From JANXXV01 sp040002435 (GTDB lineage Bacteria; Acidobacteriota; Terriglobia; Bryobacterales; Bryobacteraceae), in NCBI GenBank assembly GCA_040002435.1, contig JBDUEM010000001.1, positions 1-64,000 of the forward strand: a DNA stretch of 64,000 nucleotides, written 5' to 3'. A program made the position numbers and the translations under genes. The notes beneath the pieces were generated by a model. The model did no database searches and had not been told where the DNA came from. It worked only from the letters and a program-made list of their open reading frames with translations. The first letter of the stretch is position 1, and each line of letters starts with the position of its first letter. Positions 28,031-36,912 of the stretch are shown here, piece after piece.

Positions 28031-29127
28031 AGATCACCCGCGTCGAGGCATTCCCGATTCACGCGCCGCGGGCACATCGCTTCGTCGGCGCGCGCGCCGC
28101 GCTCACCTTCTCCGACTTCGCGCTGGTGATTGTGGAGACGGACGCCGGCATTACAGGCTACGGCGAGGTTTCCAGCGCACTGTATTATTACCGCCTGGGG
28201 CAATCCCACGCACTGGATATCAATGCTTACCTCGGCCCGGCATTGCTGGGTGAAGATCCGCTGCACATTCCCGCCTTGGTCAACCACATGGACGCAGTGC
28301 TTAGCGGAGGGCGTCAGGCAAAGTCGGGCGTCGAGATGGCGCTGTGGGATATTGCGGGCAAGGCAGCAGGCTTGCCGGTCTATCGTCTGCTCGGCGGTAA
28401 GTCCCGCGACGCCGTGCCACTGAATTGGACCATCGGCCAGCAGGAGCCGCAAGAGATGGCGGACGAGGCCGCACTTTACCTGGAGAAGCATCGCGTCCGC
28501 AGTATCCGGCTGAAGATTGGGCGCCCTGGCGACACGGATATGCGGGCATGCGAAGCGGTGCGCAAACGGGTCGGTCCCGGAATCACTATGCGCTTGGACG
28601 CCAATGAATACTATCGCTCGCCAAAAGAAGCCATCGCCGCCATTCGACGTCTGGAGTGCTTCGATCTGCAACTTGTGGAACAGCCGCTGGCGGCGCGAGA
28701 TTTTGCCGGGCACGCCGAGGTGCGCGCCGCGGTAAGTGTGCCCATCGGCCTCGACGAATCCATCCAGTCTCCGCGCGATGCGCTACATGCAGTGGGGACC
28801 CGTGCAGGAGACGTCTTCAACGTCTACGTCAGCGAGTCGGGCGGCTTACTTCGATCCCAACAGATTATCGCCATTGCGGAAGCGGCGGGAATCCCGTGCC
28901 TCATCGGAACAATGGGAGAGTTGCAACTGGCATCGGCCGCCGCCGTTCACTTGGCGGTCGCATGCGCGAACATACTTCTGACGTGTGATCTGGTGGGCCC
29001 GCTGCGCTACAACGAATCCATCATCGAGGAGCCCCTTCGAATCGAAGACGGCCTCTTCTATCCACCCGAAGCGCCCGGCCTGGGAGTAACGCCGAACTGG
29101 GATGTCATCAACCGCTGGCGCGTTTAG
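28027..29127 (+). CDS. Mandelate racemase/muconate lactonizing enzyme family, atypical active site
   Basis: 366 residues. N-terminal capping domain, then the barrel with SIRLKIGRPGDTD (second-strand Lys), RLDANEYY (metal Asp), VEQPLAARD (metal Glu) and GLDESIQS (metal Asp). Where muconate lactonizing enzymes and dipeptide epimerases carry a KxKxGG base on the sixth strand, this protein has NVYVSESGG with no lysine. It therefore has the metal site but an unusual acid/base set. The protein at 55367-56485 shares this feature. Overlaps the creatininase gene by 4 bp; its stop shares bases with the convergent DUF1501 gene. Confidence 0.88.
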   Translation: MKITRVEAFPIHAPRAHRFVGARAALTFSDFALVIVETDAGITGYGEVSSALYYYRLGQSHALDINAYLGPALLGEDPLHIPALVNHMDAVLSGGRQAKSGVEMALWDIAGKAAGLPVYRLLGGKSRDAVPLNWTIGQQEPQEMADEAALYLEKHRVRSIRLKIGRPGDTDMRACEAVRKRVGPGITMRLDANEYYRSPKEAIAAIRRLECFDLQLVEQPLAARDFAGHAEVRAAVSVPIGLDESIQSPRDALHAVGTRAGDVFNVYVSESGGLLRSQQIIAIAEAAGIPCLIGTMGELQLASAAAVHLAVACANILLTCDLVGPLRYNESIIEEPLRIEDGLFYPPEAPGLGVTPNWDVINRWRV

Positions 29128-30611
29128 GACAAGATCTGTTTGATCGGGTCTCCGTAATCCACGTCCAGGCGCTTCTGACCCGGAACGTCCAACCGCCGCG
29201 GATCCAGCCCCAGCAGGTGCATAACGGTTGCGTGAATATCCGTGACATAGTGCCTGTCCTCCACCGCGTGGAAGCCCAGTTCATCGGTAGCGCCGTGAAT
29301 AATGCCACGTTTGATTCCCGCGCCCGCCATCCATGCGGTGAATCCGTAAGGATGGTGATCGCGGCCGCCGCGGACGCCTTCCACTCCCGGCGTACGCCCA
29401 AATTCAGTGCCCCATACGACAATCGTTTCGTCCAGCAGGCCGCGCTGTTTCAGATCCTGCAGCAAACCAGCAATCGGCTGGTCCACTTCCTGGCAGAGCT
29501 TGCTGTGGTTCTTCTGCAGATCGGAGTGAGCATCCCATTCGTTCTTGCCACCGCCGCCGTGATAAACCTGCACGAATCGTACGCCCTGTTCCACCAGGCG
29601 CCGTGCCGAAAGACAACGCTCGCCGAAGGTGCGCGTCTTTTCCCCGTCCAGCCCGTACATCTTGCGGACATGCTCAGGTTCGTCTTTGAAATTGAAGACG
29701 GCAGGAACGGTCGTCTGCATCTTATAAGCCAGTTCGTACGACTTGATGCGTGCCGTGAGCGCCGGATCCTCCGGGTATCGCGAACGGGCAACTTCGTCCA
29801 TTCTGTGGATGAAATCGAATTCGCCTTTCTGCTCTTCTTTGTAAACCTCGCCCGACGGCCGCGCATACGGCAGCGGGTTCGCGGGATCAAGAGAAAATTC
29901 GACACCAGCGTGTTGCGGGCCCAGATACGCGGCGCCGGAGCATGCGCTGCCTCCACAGCAGGAATCCACCTGTTCGCCTAACACCACGAACTGCGGCAAG
30001 TTGTCGTTCAACGACCCCAGCCCATAATGCACCCAGGAGCCGATAGAGGGGAACAACCCGTCCAGAACCTGACGGCCTGTGTGGAACTGGTATTGCGCAC
30101 CGTGGTCATTGTCCGTGGTCCACAGGGAACGCACGAACGCGACATCGTCCACTACTTCTCCGAAGTGCGGCCACCAGTCCGTCATCTCGATTCCGAGCTT
30201 GCCGTACTTTTTGTACCCCACCTGCATCGGGTAAAGCTGCAGCATCAACTTGCGGACACTCGCCACTGGCTGCCGCACGCCCTTTTTCACCAGCGGGGAC
30301 GCCAGCACATCCTTGTACGGTGTATCGCCGATGGTCTTGCCGGCATACTTGTTCAATGCGGGCTTCGGATCGAAACTCTCCATGTGGCTGGTGCCGCCCT
30401 GCATGAAGAGCCAGATCACATTCTTCGCCTTTGGAGCGAAATGCGGCTTGCCGTCCGGCGGACGCCAGCTTTCAACAGACGGTCCATCCGCGGCCTTCAA
30501 CAATCCGTCGCGCCGCAGCATCGCGGTAAGCGCAAGGCCGGCGAAACCCATCCCACAATCGACAAGTAAATTGCGGCGGCTGATTCGACCACATGGAGGA
30601 GTAAAATTCAT
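29124..30611 (-). CDS. DUF1501 domain protein with Tat signal, copy 2
   Basis: 495 residues. Twin-arginine signal RISRRNLLVDCGMGF at the N-terminus. Conserved blocks are WLFMQGGTSHMESFDPKP, DNDHGAQYQFHTG, HGGGGKNEWDAH, WGTEFGRTPGVEG and RDHHPYGFTAWM; a Cys-rich stretch (DSCCGGSACSG) is notable. Exported by Tat, partner of the PSD1 protein encoded 10 bp upstream in the same operon. Not closely similar to the copy at 8321-9628, so the two pairs are probably not a recent duplication. Confidence 0.92.
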   Translation of the reverse strand: MNFTPPCGRISRRNLLVDCGMGFAGLALTAMLRRDGLLKAADGPSVESWRPPDGKPHFAPKAKNVIWLFMQGGTSHMESFDPKPALNKYAGKTIGDTPYKDVLASPLVKKGVRQPVASVRKLMLQLYPMQVGYKKYGKLGIEMTDWWPHFGEVVDDVAFVRSLWTTDNDHGAQYQFHTGRQVLDGLFPSIGSWVHYGLGSLNDNLPQFVVLGEQVDSCCGGSACSGAAYLGPQHAGVEFSLDPANPLPYARPSGEVYKEEQKGEFDFIHRMDEVARSRYPEDPALTARIKSYELAYKMQTTVPAVFNFKDEPEHVRKMYGLDGEKTRTFGERCLSARRLVEQGVRFVQVYHGGGGKNEWDAHSDLQKNHSKLCQEVDQPIAGLLQDLKQRGLLDETIVVWGTEFGRTPGVEGVRGGRDHHPYGFTAWMAGAGIKRGIIHGATDELGFHAVEDRHYVTDIHATVMHLLGLDPRRLDVPGQKRLDVDYGDPIKQILS

Positions 30612-30621
30612 TGGATTAACC

Positions 30622-33600
30622 TCAACGTACAGTAACGAACTCGTTATGATTCAGCAAAGCATGAATCAGGTTTTCGCGAGCGCGTTGTCCGGCATCCGAG
30701 GCCGGAGGTACGCGCGTATCCACTACGTCTGAAAATCGTGTCAGACGCTCGGGCTGAGCCAGCAGCGCCGACTGCGAAGCGAGAAACTTGCGCGACTCGG
30801 ATAGCTCTACCGCGGTGGGAGGAGCGCCCAGAATCGTATCGAAGGCTGCCCGGATAAAATCGTCGTCCTTGGCGTGTTTCCCATTGAGAGACTTCGCCAG
30901 CATGCGCGATGCCTCCTGAAAGAAAGTGCTGTTTGCGCTCGCCAGGGCCTGCTGCGGAATAATACTCTCCGGACGGATATAGCAATCATTCGGCATCGGC
31001 TGATCGTAAAGCTTCAGGAATTCGGCCTGGCTGTCAGGAGTCTGCCGCAGATAGAGCGAGCGGCGGTGCGAGTCGAAGGCCTGGTTCTCATCAATGTCCG
31101 GGCCGCCGGTGGTCAGGTCGAGCAGACCCGCTTGGTACAGGACTGCATCCCGAATCGTCTCCGCCTCCATCCGCCGCGTGTTCATGTGCCAGAAAAACTT
31201 GTTTTCGGGGTCAATCTTCTGGTTCGCCTCGGTCAGCGCCGCGCCGGAAGAAGCCATGCGGTACGCCTTCGACGTCAACAGCATTCGATGGAACTTTTTC
31301 ATGCTCCATCCGTTATCCATGAAATCCACTGCCAGCCAGTCAAGCAGCGTTTGATCCGAAGGCTTCGCGCCATTGCGTCCAAAATTGGTGACTGTTGCCA
31401 CCAGCGGCTTGCCAAAATGGCGCAGCCACATGTCATTCACCGCCACCCGCGCGGGCAGCGGATTTTCCTTGCTCACCAGCCAGTCCGCGAAGGCAGTGCG
31501 GCGACCGCTGCTGGTTTCAGGATAAACTTCCACAGCCGGTGAGTAAGTCAGCGCCGCCTGGCCCAGAGCCTTCGCGGCAGCTTCAAGCTTCGTCTTGGCC
31601 GCCCCTGCTTTATCAGACGCAAGCAGATGCTGCGCTTCCACAGTCGCCTCGGAGGCGAACGCCGCCACGTATTTCTGTTCGGCCTTCTGTGCGGTCTCAG
31701 CGAGTTTCTCGAGCTTCTCGTTCTCTTCCGGATGCAGGTACTTCTCGCGGTCCGCGGCCACACGAGCTTCCAATGCCGGAACGAACAGCTTCACCGACTC
31801 CAGATGCAGCTTGGCCACGGTCAGCCTGTCTTCCGCCCTGCGCAGAGTGACGGCTGGTTCTTCCACAATCTCGTCGATCCACTTGGCCAGCTTCGCCGCC
31901 TCCACCGGACTAACCGCGCCGCCTTCTACAGGCATGCGGGGGGTCAGATCGCCGCTGATGTAACGGATCAGCGGACTCTCCGCACTGCGCCCGGGGATAA
32001 TCGCCGGGCCGTACTTATAGCCGCCTTGTAAGGCACCTGCCTGGCTGGTAAGAATCAATCCGCTGCGGCTGGTGGCTTGCGTGGTGCCTCCATGACACTG
32101 ACTGCACTTCACCGTGATGATGTGTTGCACATCCTTGAACACAACGGACGGCTTCTTGTCTTTATCAGTCGCTGGCTGATCCTTGTGCGCAGCAACCTCC
32201 GTTCGCACCCGGTCCAGTGAGCGAGCCGACGATTCAATCGCAAGCTCAGCATCTTTGATATCCTGTCGCGCCTTCGCCAGCATGTCCTTTCCAACGAAGT
32301 CGCGCAGATCTGGAATGTGTTCTTCCGGCGTCAACGTCACCGGCGTGATCTTCAAGTTCCATGCGCCCAAAACCGCCGGAGTTCCAGGGGTGAGCGGTGT
32401 CTTGTCCGGATTCGTTTCCTCGCCGCGGATGAAGCGGAACGTGTCCTTGTAGATGGGCGGAAAGTACGGCTCGATGCCGCCTTCGTGCGGCGCCGACTCA
32501 TAGACGCGGGGGATGCCATCGTCATGCGGATCCTGTTTTCCTGGAATGCGATCCGTGCGCACATCGTAAGGCTCAAAGAACGCGCGCATCCGGTAATATT
32601 CTTCCTGGCTGATGGGGTCGTATTTGTGATCGTGGCAGCGAGCGCACTTCAACGTTAGACCCAGCACGCCGAAGCCGATATGTTCCACCGTGTCCTGCAG
32701 CCACACATTGCGATTGAAGCGGTAGTAATTGCGGGCCAGGAATCCGGTGGCGCGAACCGTGTTCGGATCGTTTGGCGCAATCTCATCGCCGGCGATCATC
32801 TCGCGGATCATCTGGTCGTAGCCCTTGTCCGCATTCAGCGATTCAATAATCCAGTCGCGCCAGTGCCAGATGTGTCGGGCGCTGTTACGTTGATCGTCCA
32901 GTCCGCGGCGGCCGTACCAATCGGAATATCGCCAGATATCCATCCAGTGGCGTCCCCAGCGCTCGCCATAGCGCGGGCTCTCCAGCAGGGAATCCACCAC
33001 GCTCTCGTAAGCGTTCGGCGACTTGTCTTTCAGGAATGCATCTATCTGATCCGGCGTTGGCGGCAGTCCCGTTAAGTCGATGTAGAGGCGTCGAAGCAAG
33101 GTACGGCGGTCCGCTTCGGGTGCCGGTTGCAGGCCCTTCTCCTGCCACTTGGCCGCGAGTAGAACATCCACAGGATTCTTGCTCCAAGTAGCGAGCGGCC
33201 CGGTGAGTTTGGGCAAAGGCGCACGTACCGGCTTTTGAAAAGCCCAATGGTCGCTCTTGACGGGCCCCTTCGCAACTTCGATCGGCGCATCGTAATGCGC
33301 GCCCTCGCGAAGCCACGCCGTCACTTTCGCAATCGATTCATCGGGAAGCTGTGGCTGATTGAGAGGCATTCCGGCGCCCTTCGCGGTGTGCCGCAGGCGC
33401 GCAACCAGAACGCTTGACTCCGGGTTATCCAATGCCACGACGGGACCGTGGTCGCCGCCTTCCAGCAGCTTTTCGCGCGACGTCAAGTCGAGACCGCTCG
33501 CCTTCCCGGCGCCAGAATGATGGCAACTGACGCACTTCTGTTCCAGCAGCGGCCGGATGGCAGACGTAAAGAGCGACTCGTTTGGCCACTGCGCCCCGCC

Positions 33601-33942
33601 ATCAATCCATGCTGCCACAGTCTTCAGCTCGGACGGCGAAAGCTTCTCTCCCGCCGGCGGCATAAACGGCCGAACCTGTTGGGCGGCAAATTGATAAACC
33701 AGGCTCTCACTTGCTTTGCCGGCAACCAGCGCAGGACCGCGTTCGCCGCCGCGCAGGGCCGCATCCCGCGTCGTCAGATCCAGCTTTCCTTGAAGTGTCT
33801 TAGAGTTATGGCAGCCGAAACAGCGCGATTTGAGGATCGCCAGGCCATCCGGATTGTTTTCCGCACCAACAAGCAGCGGTACACACACCAAGGCAAGTGC
33901 CACAACCCGCGGTTGGTGTTTAAAGCCGGAGAACTGGCCCAT
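30622..33942 (-). CDS. PSD1 protein: Planctomycete cytochrome C + DUF1549 + DUF1553, with three haem sites
   Basis: 1,106 residues from the ATG at 33942, where a signal peptide starts (VVALALVCVPLLVGA); a GTG at 34017 would add 25 residues that break it. Two N-terminal cytochrome modules carry CFGCH and CVSCH, DUF1549 has DLTGLPPTPDQ and CARCHDHKYDP, and a third cytochrome module (CSQCHGG) is inserted between DUF1549 and DUF1553, followed by an Ala/Glu/Lys-rich probable coiled coil. DUF1553 includes FADWLVSKENPLPARVAVN and WLRHFGKPLVAT. Exported electron-transfer-linked protein of unknown substrate, operonic with DUF1501. Confidence 0.93.
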   Translation of the reverse strand: MGQFSGFKHQPRVVALALVCVPLLVGAENNPDGLAILKSRCFGCHNSKTLQGKLDLTTRDAALRGGERGPALVAGKASESLVYQFAAQQVRPFMPPAGEKLSPSELKTVAAWIDGGAQWPNESLFTSAIRPLLEQKCVSCHHSGAGKASGLDLTSREKLLEGGDHGPVVALDNPESSVLVARLRHTAKGAGMPLNQPQLPDESIAKVTAWLREGAHYDAPIEVAKGPVKSDHWAFQKPVRAPLPKLTGPLATWSKNPVDVLLAAKWQEKGLQPAPEADRRTLLRRLYIDLTGLPPTPDQIDAFLKDKSPNAYESVVDSLLESPRYGERWGRHWMDIWRYSDWYGRRGLDDQRNSARHIWHWRDWIIESLNADKGYDQMIREMIAGDEIAPNDPNTVRATGFLARNYYRFNRNVWLQDTVEHIGFGVLGLTLKCARCHDHKYDPISQEEYYRMRAFFEPYDVRTDRIPGKQDPHDDGIPRVYESAPHEGGIEPYFPPIYKDTFRFIRGEETNPDKTPLTPGTPAVLGAWNLKITPVTLTPEEHIPDLRDFVGKDMLAKARQDIKDAELAIESSARSLDRVRTEVAAHKDQPATDKDKKPSVVFKDVQHIITVKCSQCHGGTTQATSRSGLILTSQAGALQGGYKYGPAIIPGRSAESPLIRYISGDLTPRMPVEGGAVSPVEAAKLAKWIDEIVEEPAVTLRRAEDRLTVAKLHLESVKLFVPALEARVAADREKYLHPEENEKLEKLAETAQKAEQKYVAAFASEATVEAQHLLASDKAGAAKTKLEAAAKALGQAALTYSPAVEVYPETSSGRRTAFADWLVSKENPLPARVAVNDMWLRHFGKPLVATVTNFGRNGAKPSDQTLLDWLAVDFMDNGWSMKKFHRMLLTSKAYRMASSGAALTEANQKIDPENKFFWHMNTRRMEAETIRDAVLYQAGLLDLTTGGPDIDENQAFDSHRRSLYLRQTPDSQAEFLKLYDQPMPNDCYIRPESIIPQQALASANSTFFQEASRMLAKSLNGKHAKDDDFIRAAFDTILGAPPTAVELSESRKFLASQSALLAQPERLTRFSDVVDTRVPPASDAGQRARENLIHALLNHNEFVTVR

Positions 33943-34061
33943 AGTTAAGGTTGATCGGTTAATGGCATGTTTGTCAATGGCTTGTCCAGATATGTGGACG
34001 TGGTCAAAGGGCGGCACGCTTTGCCGCGATCAGGGCTTAGGAATAGCGTTAAACTTAGAAC

Positions 34062-34358
34062 ATGGCGTCGAGCGTGGAGATTGGTACGCTAATCGAGCGG
34101 GAATCCGGAATTCGCGGCGGACGGCCCAAAATAACTGGTACCGGACTCACTGTAAGTCGCATCGTTGGATGGTACAAGATGGGCATGAGCCCCGAGGAAA
34201 TTGCTCTCGAGTACCCGCATTTGACTCTAGCTCAAGTTCACGCAGGTTTGGCGTACTACCATGCCAATCGGGACGAAATTGAGGCCGATATTGCTCAAGA
34301 GGAGCAGGCGACCGAACGTTGGGTACAGCAGTCATCAAGGGGTTCGAAGTCCCTATGA
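34062..34358 (+). CDS. DUF433 domain protein, probable antitoxin
   Basis: 98 residues. DUF433 helix-turn-helix features are GRPKITGTGLTVSRIVGWY and MSPEEIALEYPHLTLAQVHAGLAYY. DUF433 proteins pair with PIN-like DUF5615 proteins, as here, in VapBC-related toxin-antitoxin modules; this partner binds DNA and neutralises the toxin by analogy. The next gene overlaps by 4 bp (ATGA). The start lies 119 bp from the divergent PSD1 start. Confidence 0.85.
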   Translation: MASSVEIGTLIERESGIRGGRPKITGTGLTVSRIVGWYKMGMSPEEIALEYPHLTLAQVHAGLAYYHANRDEIEADIAQEEQATERWVQQSSRGSKSL

Positions 34359-34717
34359 GTCAGGTCCGGCTGTATCTCGACGAGGATTCCATGCGCAAAT
34401 CGATTGTGTTCGGTTTGAGAGCTCGGAATGTGAATGTCTTGACTGCATGGGAAGCCGAAATGATCAACCGCGCCGATGAAGATCACCTCGCAACTGCAGC
34501 CGCTTCGGAGCGCGCGTTGTATTCGTTCAATGTCGCCGACTATTGCGTACTACACCAAACCTGGATCGCTCACAAGCGAACTCACGCTGGCATAGTTGTC
34601 GCTCCGCAGCAACGCTATTCGACCGGTGAAGAACTTCGAAGGCTGTTGCGGTTGGTCGTCGGTCTTACCGCCGAAGAAATGCGAAATCGCATCGAATTCT
34701 TGTCCGCGTGGTCCTGA
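34355..34717 (+). CDS. DUF5615 PIN-like protein, probable toxin
   Basis: 120 residues from the ATG at 34355; a longer reading from 34319 starts within the partner gene. N-terminal LYLDEDSMRKSIVFGLRARN carries the acidic metal-site residues typical of the family, AWEAEMINRADEDHLATAA has further acidic residues, and YSFNVADYCVLHQTW follows. DUF5615 belongs to the PIN-domain clan of Mg-dependent ribonucleases. Pair expected to act as a toxin-antitoxin module; activity is inferred from family. Confidence 0.82.
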   Translation: MSQVRLYLDEDSMRKSIVFGLRARNVNVLTAWEAEMINRADEDHLATAAASERALYSFNVADYCVLHQTWIAHKRTHAGIVVAPQQRYSTGEELRRLLRLVVGLTAEEMRNRIEFLSAWS

Positions 34718-34823
34718 ACACACCGGCGCCATACGGCTGACACCCCCACTTTCCATCCCCAATGATGGACACCCCATTGCGCCGGCGTCGCGAGGTCAAC
34801 GATAGTGTAGACTAACCGCTTCC

Positions 34824-36074
34824 ATGGGGACCGTCACCGCCAAACCCGAGCGCTCCCACTTCATCGCACCGGAATGGCAGCTCATCGCCTTCCTCTGGTT
34901 TTGCTACGTCCTCAATCAGGCCGACCGCCAGGTGGTCTATACCCTCTTCCCCGCCCTGCAGAAAACCTTCGGCTACAGCAACGCAGTCCTCGGCCTAACC
35001 GGCGCACTTTTCCTCTGGGTCTTCGGCGTCTTCTCGCCGATCGCGGGCGTCCTGGGCGACCGCTTCTCAAAGACAACCCTGTTGATCTGCAGCCTTACCG
35101 GTTGGAGCTTCCTCACCATACTTTCGGGGCTATCGCCGAACGGGTCGTTTCTGTTAGGGTGCCGGGCGCTGCTCGGGGTTGCGGAATCATTTTTCATGCC
35201 AGCGGCGTATTCGCTGATCGCTGCCGCCCACGGACCCCGCACGCGCTCCCGCGCAATTGCCGTCTTTGGCACCAGCCAGCTTGTAGGGGTCGCGATGGGT
35301 GGGACCATCAGCGCCTTGATCGCCCAAAAATCCGACTGGCGCGTGTCGTTCTGGCTACTCGGCGGAATCGGGATGCTGTTCGCAATCCCTTTGAGCCGCT
35401 TCTTCCGCCGCATGCCGCCCGAGTTCGCAAAGATTGAAAGCGGCCCCCGGCCGGACTTCACCAGCTTCTTCGTCTTATTCAAAATTCCAACGCTTCGCAT
35501 CATTGCCTTCGCGATTGCCGTCGCCACGTTCGGGCTCTTCCTCGTCTACACTTGGCTTCCCACTTTCCTCTTCGATAAGTTTCAAATCGGCCTTGCCCGC
35601 GCCGGTCTGGAGGCCAGCGTCTATCCGCAGATCGGAACCGGATGCGGTCTGCTGGTGGGTGGCTGGCTGGCCGATCGCTACAATCCCCAGATCAAAGCGT
35701 CGCGGTTTTGGGTCATTTGCACAGCGCTCTTCTGCGGCGCTCCGTGTATGTTCCTGCTTGGATGGACCGGCCACCTCGCCGAAGCGCGTCTGGCTGCCAT
35801 GGGCGTCGGATTCTTTGCCGGCTTTATCACCGGCAACCAGGCTGCGGCCACCTTTGACGTCGTGCCGTCCAGGTTGCGCGCGTCTGCCATCGGCGTTCTC
35901 AACCTGACATCCGCGTTTGTCTCGGGCTTCGCCCCGTTTCTGGGCGGAGTGGCGCGCAGCACCATCGGCGTAGATCGATTGATGTCGTTCACCGCCGGGT
36001 TATATCTGTTCACCGGCCTGGTATTGCTGTACGGAATTCTGCGGCATTTCGCGAAGGACAGAATCCATGATTGA
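34824..36074 (+). CDS. MFS transporter
   Basis: 416 residues with about 12 hydrophobic helices. Motif A-like sequence GVLGDRFSKTTLLI between helices 2 and 3, and the equivalent GGWLADRYNPQIKASR in the second half. NQADRQVVYTLFPALQKTFG at helix 1 is typical of the anion:cation symporter type that carries organic acids or hexuronates. It overlaps the downstream amidohydrolase by 8 bp, so it probably imports that enzyme's substrate or a precursor. 106 bp upstream separate it from the toxin gene. Confidence 0.9.
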   Translation: MGTVTAKPERSHFIAPEWQLIAFLWFCYVLNQADRQVVYTLFPALQKTFGYSNAVLGLTGALFLWVFGVFSPIAGVLGDRFSKTTLLICSLTGWSFLTILSGLSPNGSFLLGCRALLGVAESFFMPAAYSLIAAAHGPRTRSRAIAVFGTSQLVGVAMGGTISALIAQKSDWRVSFWLLGGIGMLFAIPLSRFFRRMPPEFAKIESGPRPDFTSFFVLFKIPTLRIIAFAIAVATFGLFLVYTWLPTFLFDKFQIGLARAGLEASVYPQIGTGCGLLVGGWLADRYNPQIKASRFWVICTALFCGAPCMFLLGWTGHLAEARLAAMGVGFFAGFITGNQAAATFDVVPSRLRASAIGVLNLTSAFVSGFAPFLGGVARSTIGVDRLMSFTAGLYLFTGLVLLYGILRHFAKDRIHD

Positions 36075-36912
36075 TGTTCACAGCCACTACTTCTCCTACC
36101 CTGGACACTTTTCCGACGACTTTCGCGAGCAGGCGCGTCACGCTCGCGGCGATGGCAAAGAGGTCGATCTCACGGTGCGCTGGGAAGATTATGCGGCCAC
36201 TGCCGCCCATTGCGAAAAGACCATCGTCTTCGGCGGCAAGGCAAAGCTATCGGGACTCTGGGTGCCGGACGATGAGGTTGCAGCGTATGTGAATGCACAC
36301 CCCGACCGGCTCATCGGCTTCCTCTCCCTGGATCCCACTCAGCCGGGATGGCAGGACGAGTTGGAACACGGGCATCGCGATCTCAAGATGAAAGGCATCA
36401 AGCTGATGCCCATGTACGCGGGCTTCTATCCAAATGCGCGGGAATTCGATCCCATTTGGCAATATGCAACCAAACATGGTCTTCCCGTCCTGCTGCACAC
36501 GGGCACCACGTTTGTAAGGCAGGCGCCTCTGGATTGCACCATGCCCCGGTTGCTGGACAATGTGGCCACCCGCTTCCCGGACGTCAAAATCATCCTGGCC
36601 CATCTGTCGCACCCATACGAAGGCGAGTGCGTTGTTACCATCCGCAAGCATCCCAATGTTTATGCCGACTGCTCAGCGATTCACTACAGGCCGTTCCAGT
36701 TTTATCATTCGTTGATGCTGGTTCAGGAGTATGGCGTCTGGCATAAAGTGCTGTTCGGTACGGACTATCCGTTCACTACGGTGGACGCAACGCTGGACGG
36801 CATGCGCAAGATGAACGACATGCTGGAAGGAACGGCGCTGCCGCGTCTCAACATGGATAAGATGGAGCAGATGTTCGAGCGGGAGACGCTCAAACTGTTG
36901 GGAATCGGGTGA
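36067..36912 (+). CDS. Amidohydrolase family protein (Amidohydro_2 type)
   Basis: 281 residues. The HxH metal site is at the N-terminus (MIDVHSHYFSYPGHF), with LHTGTTF, ILAHLSHPYEGE, ADCSAIHYRPF and FGTDYPF providing His and Asp ligands. This branch includes decarboxylases and lactone or amide hydrolases such as 2-pyrone-4,6-dicarboxylate hydrolase. A paralogue with the same block order is encoded at 52661-53563. Middle gene of the MFS - amidohydrolase - glycosidase operon. Confidence 0.87.
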   Translation: MIDVHSHYFSYPGHFSDDFREQARHARGDGKEVDLTVRWEDYAATAAHCEKTIVFGGKAKLSGLWVPDDEVAAYVNAHPDRLIGFLSLDPTQPGWQDELEHGHRDLKMKGIKLMPMYAGFYPNAREFDPIWQYATKHGLPVLLHTGTTFVRQAPLDCTMPRLLDNVATRFPDVKIILAHLSHPYEGECVVTIRKHPNVYADCSAIHYRPFQFYHSLMLVQEYGVWHKVLFGTDYPFTTVDATLDGMRKMNDMLEGTALPRLNMDKMEQMFERETLKLLGIG

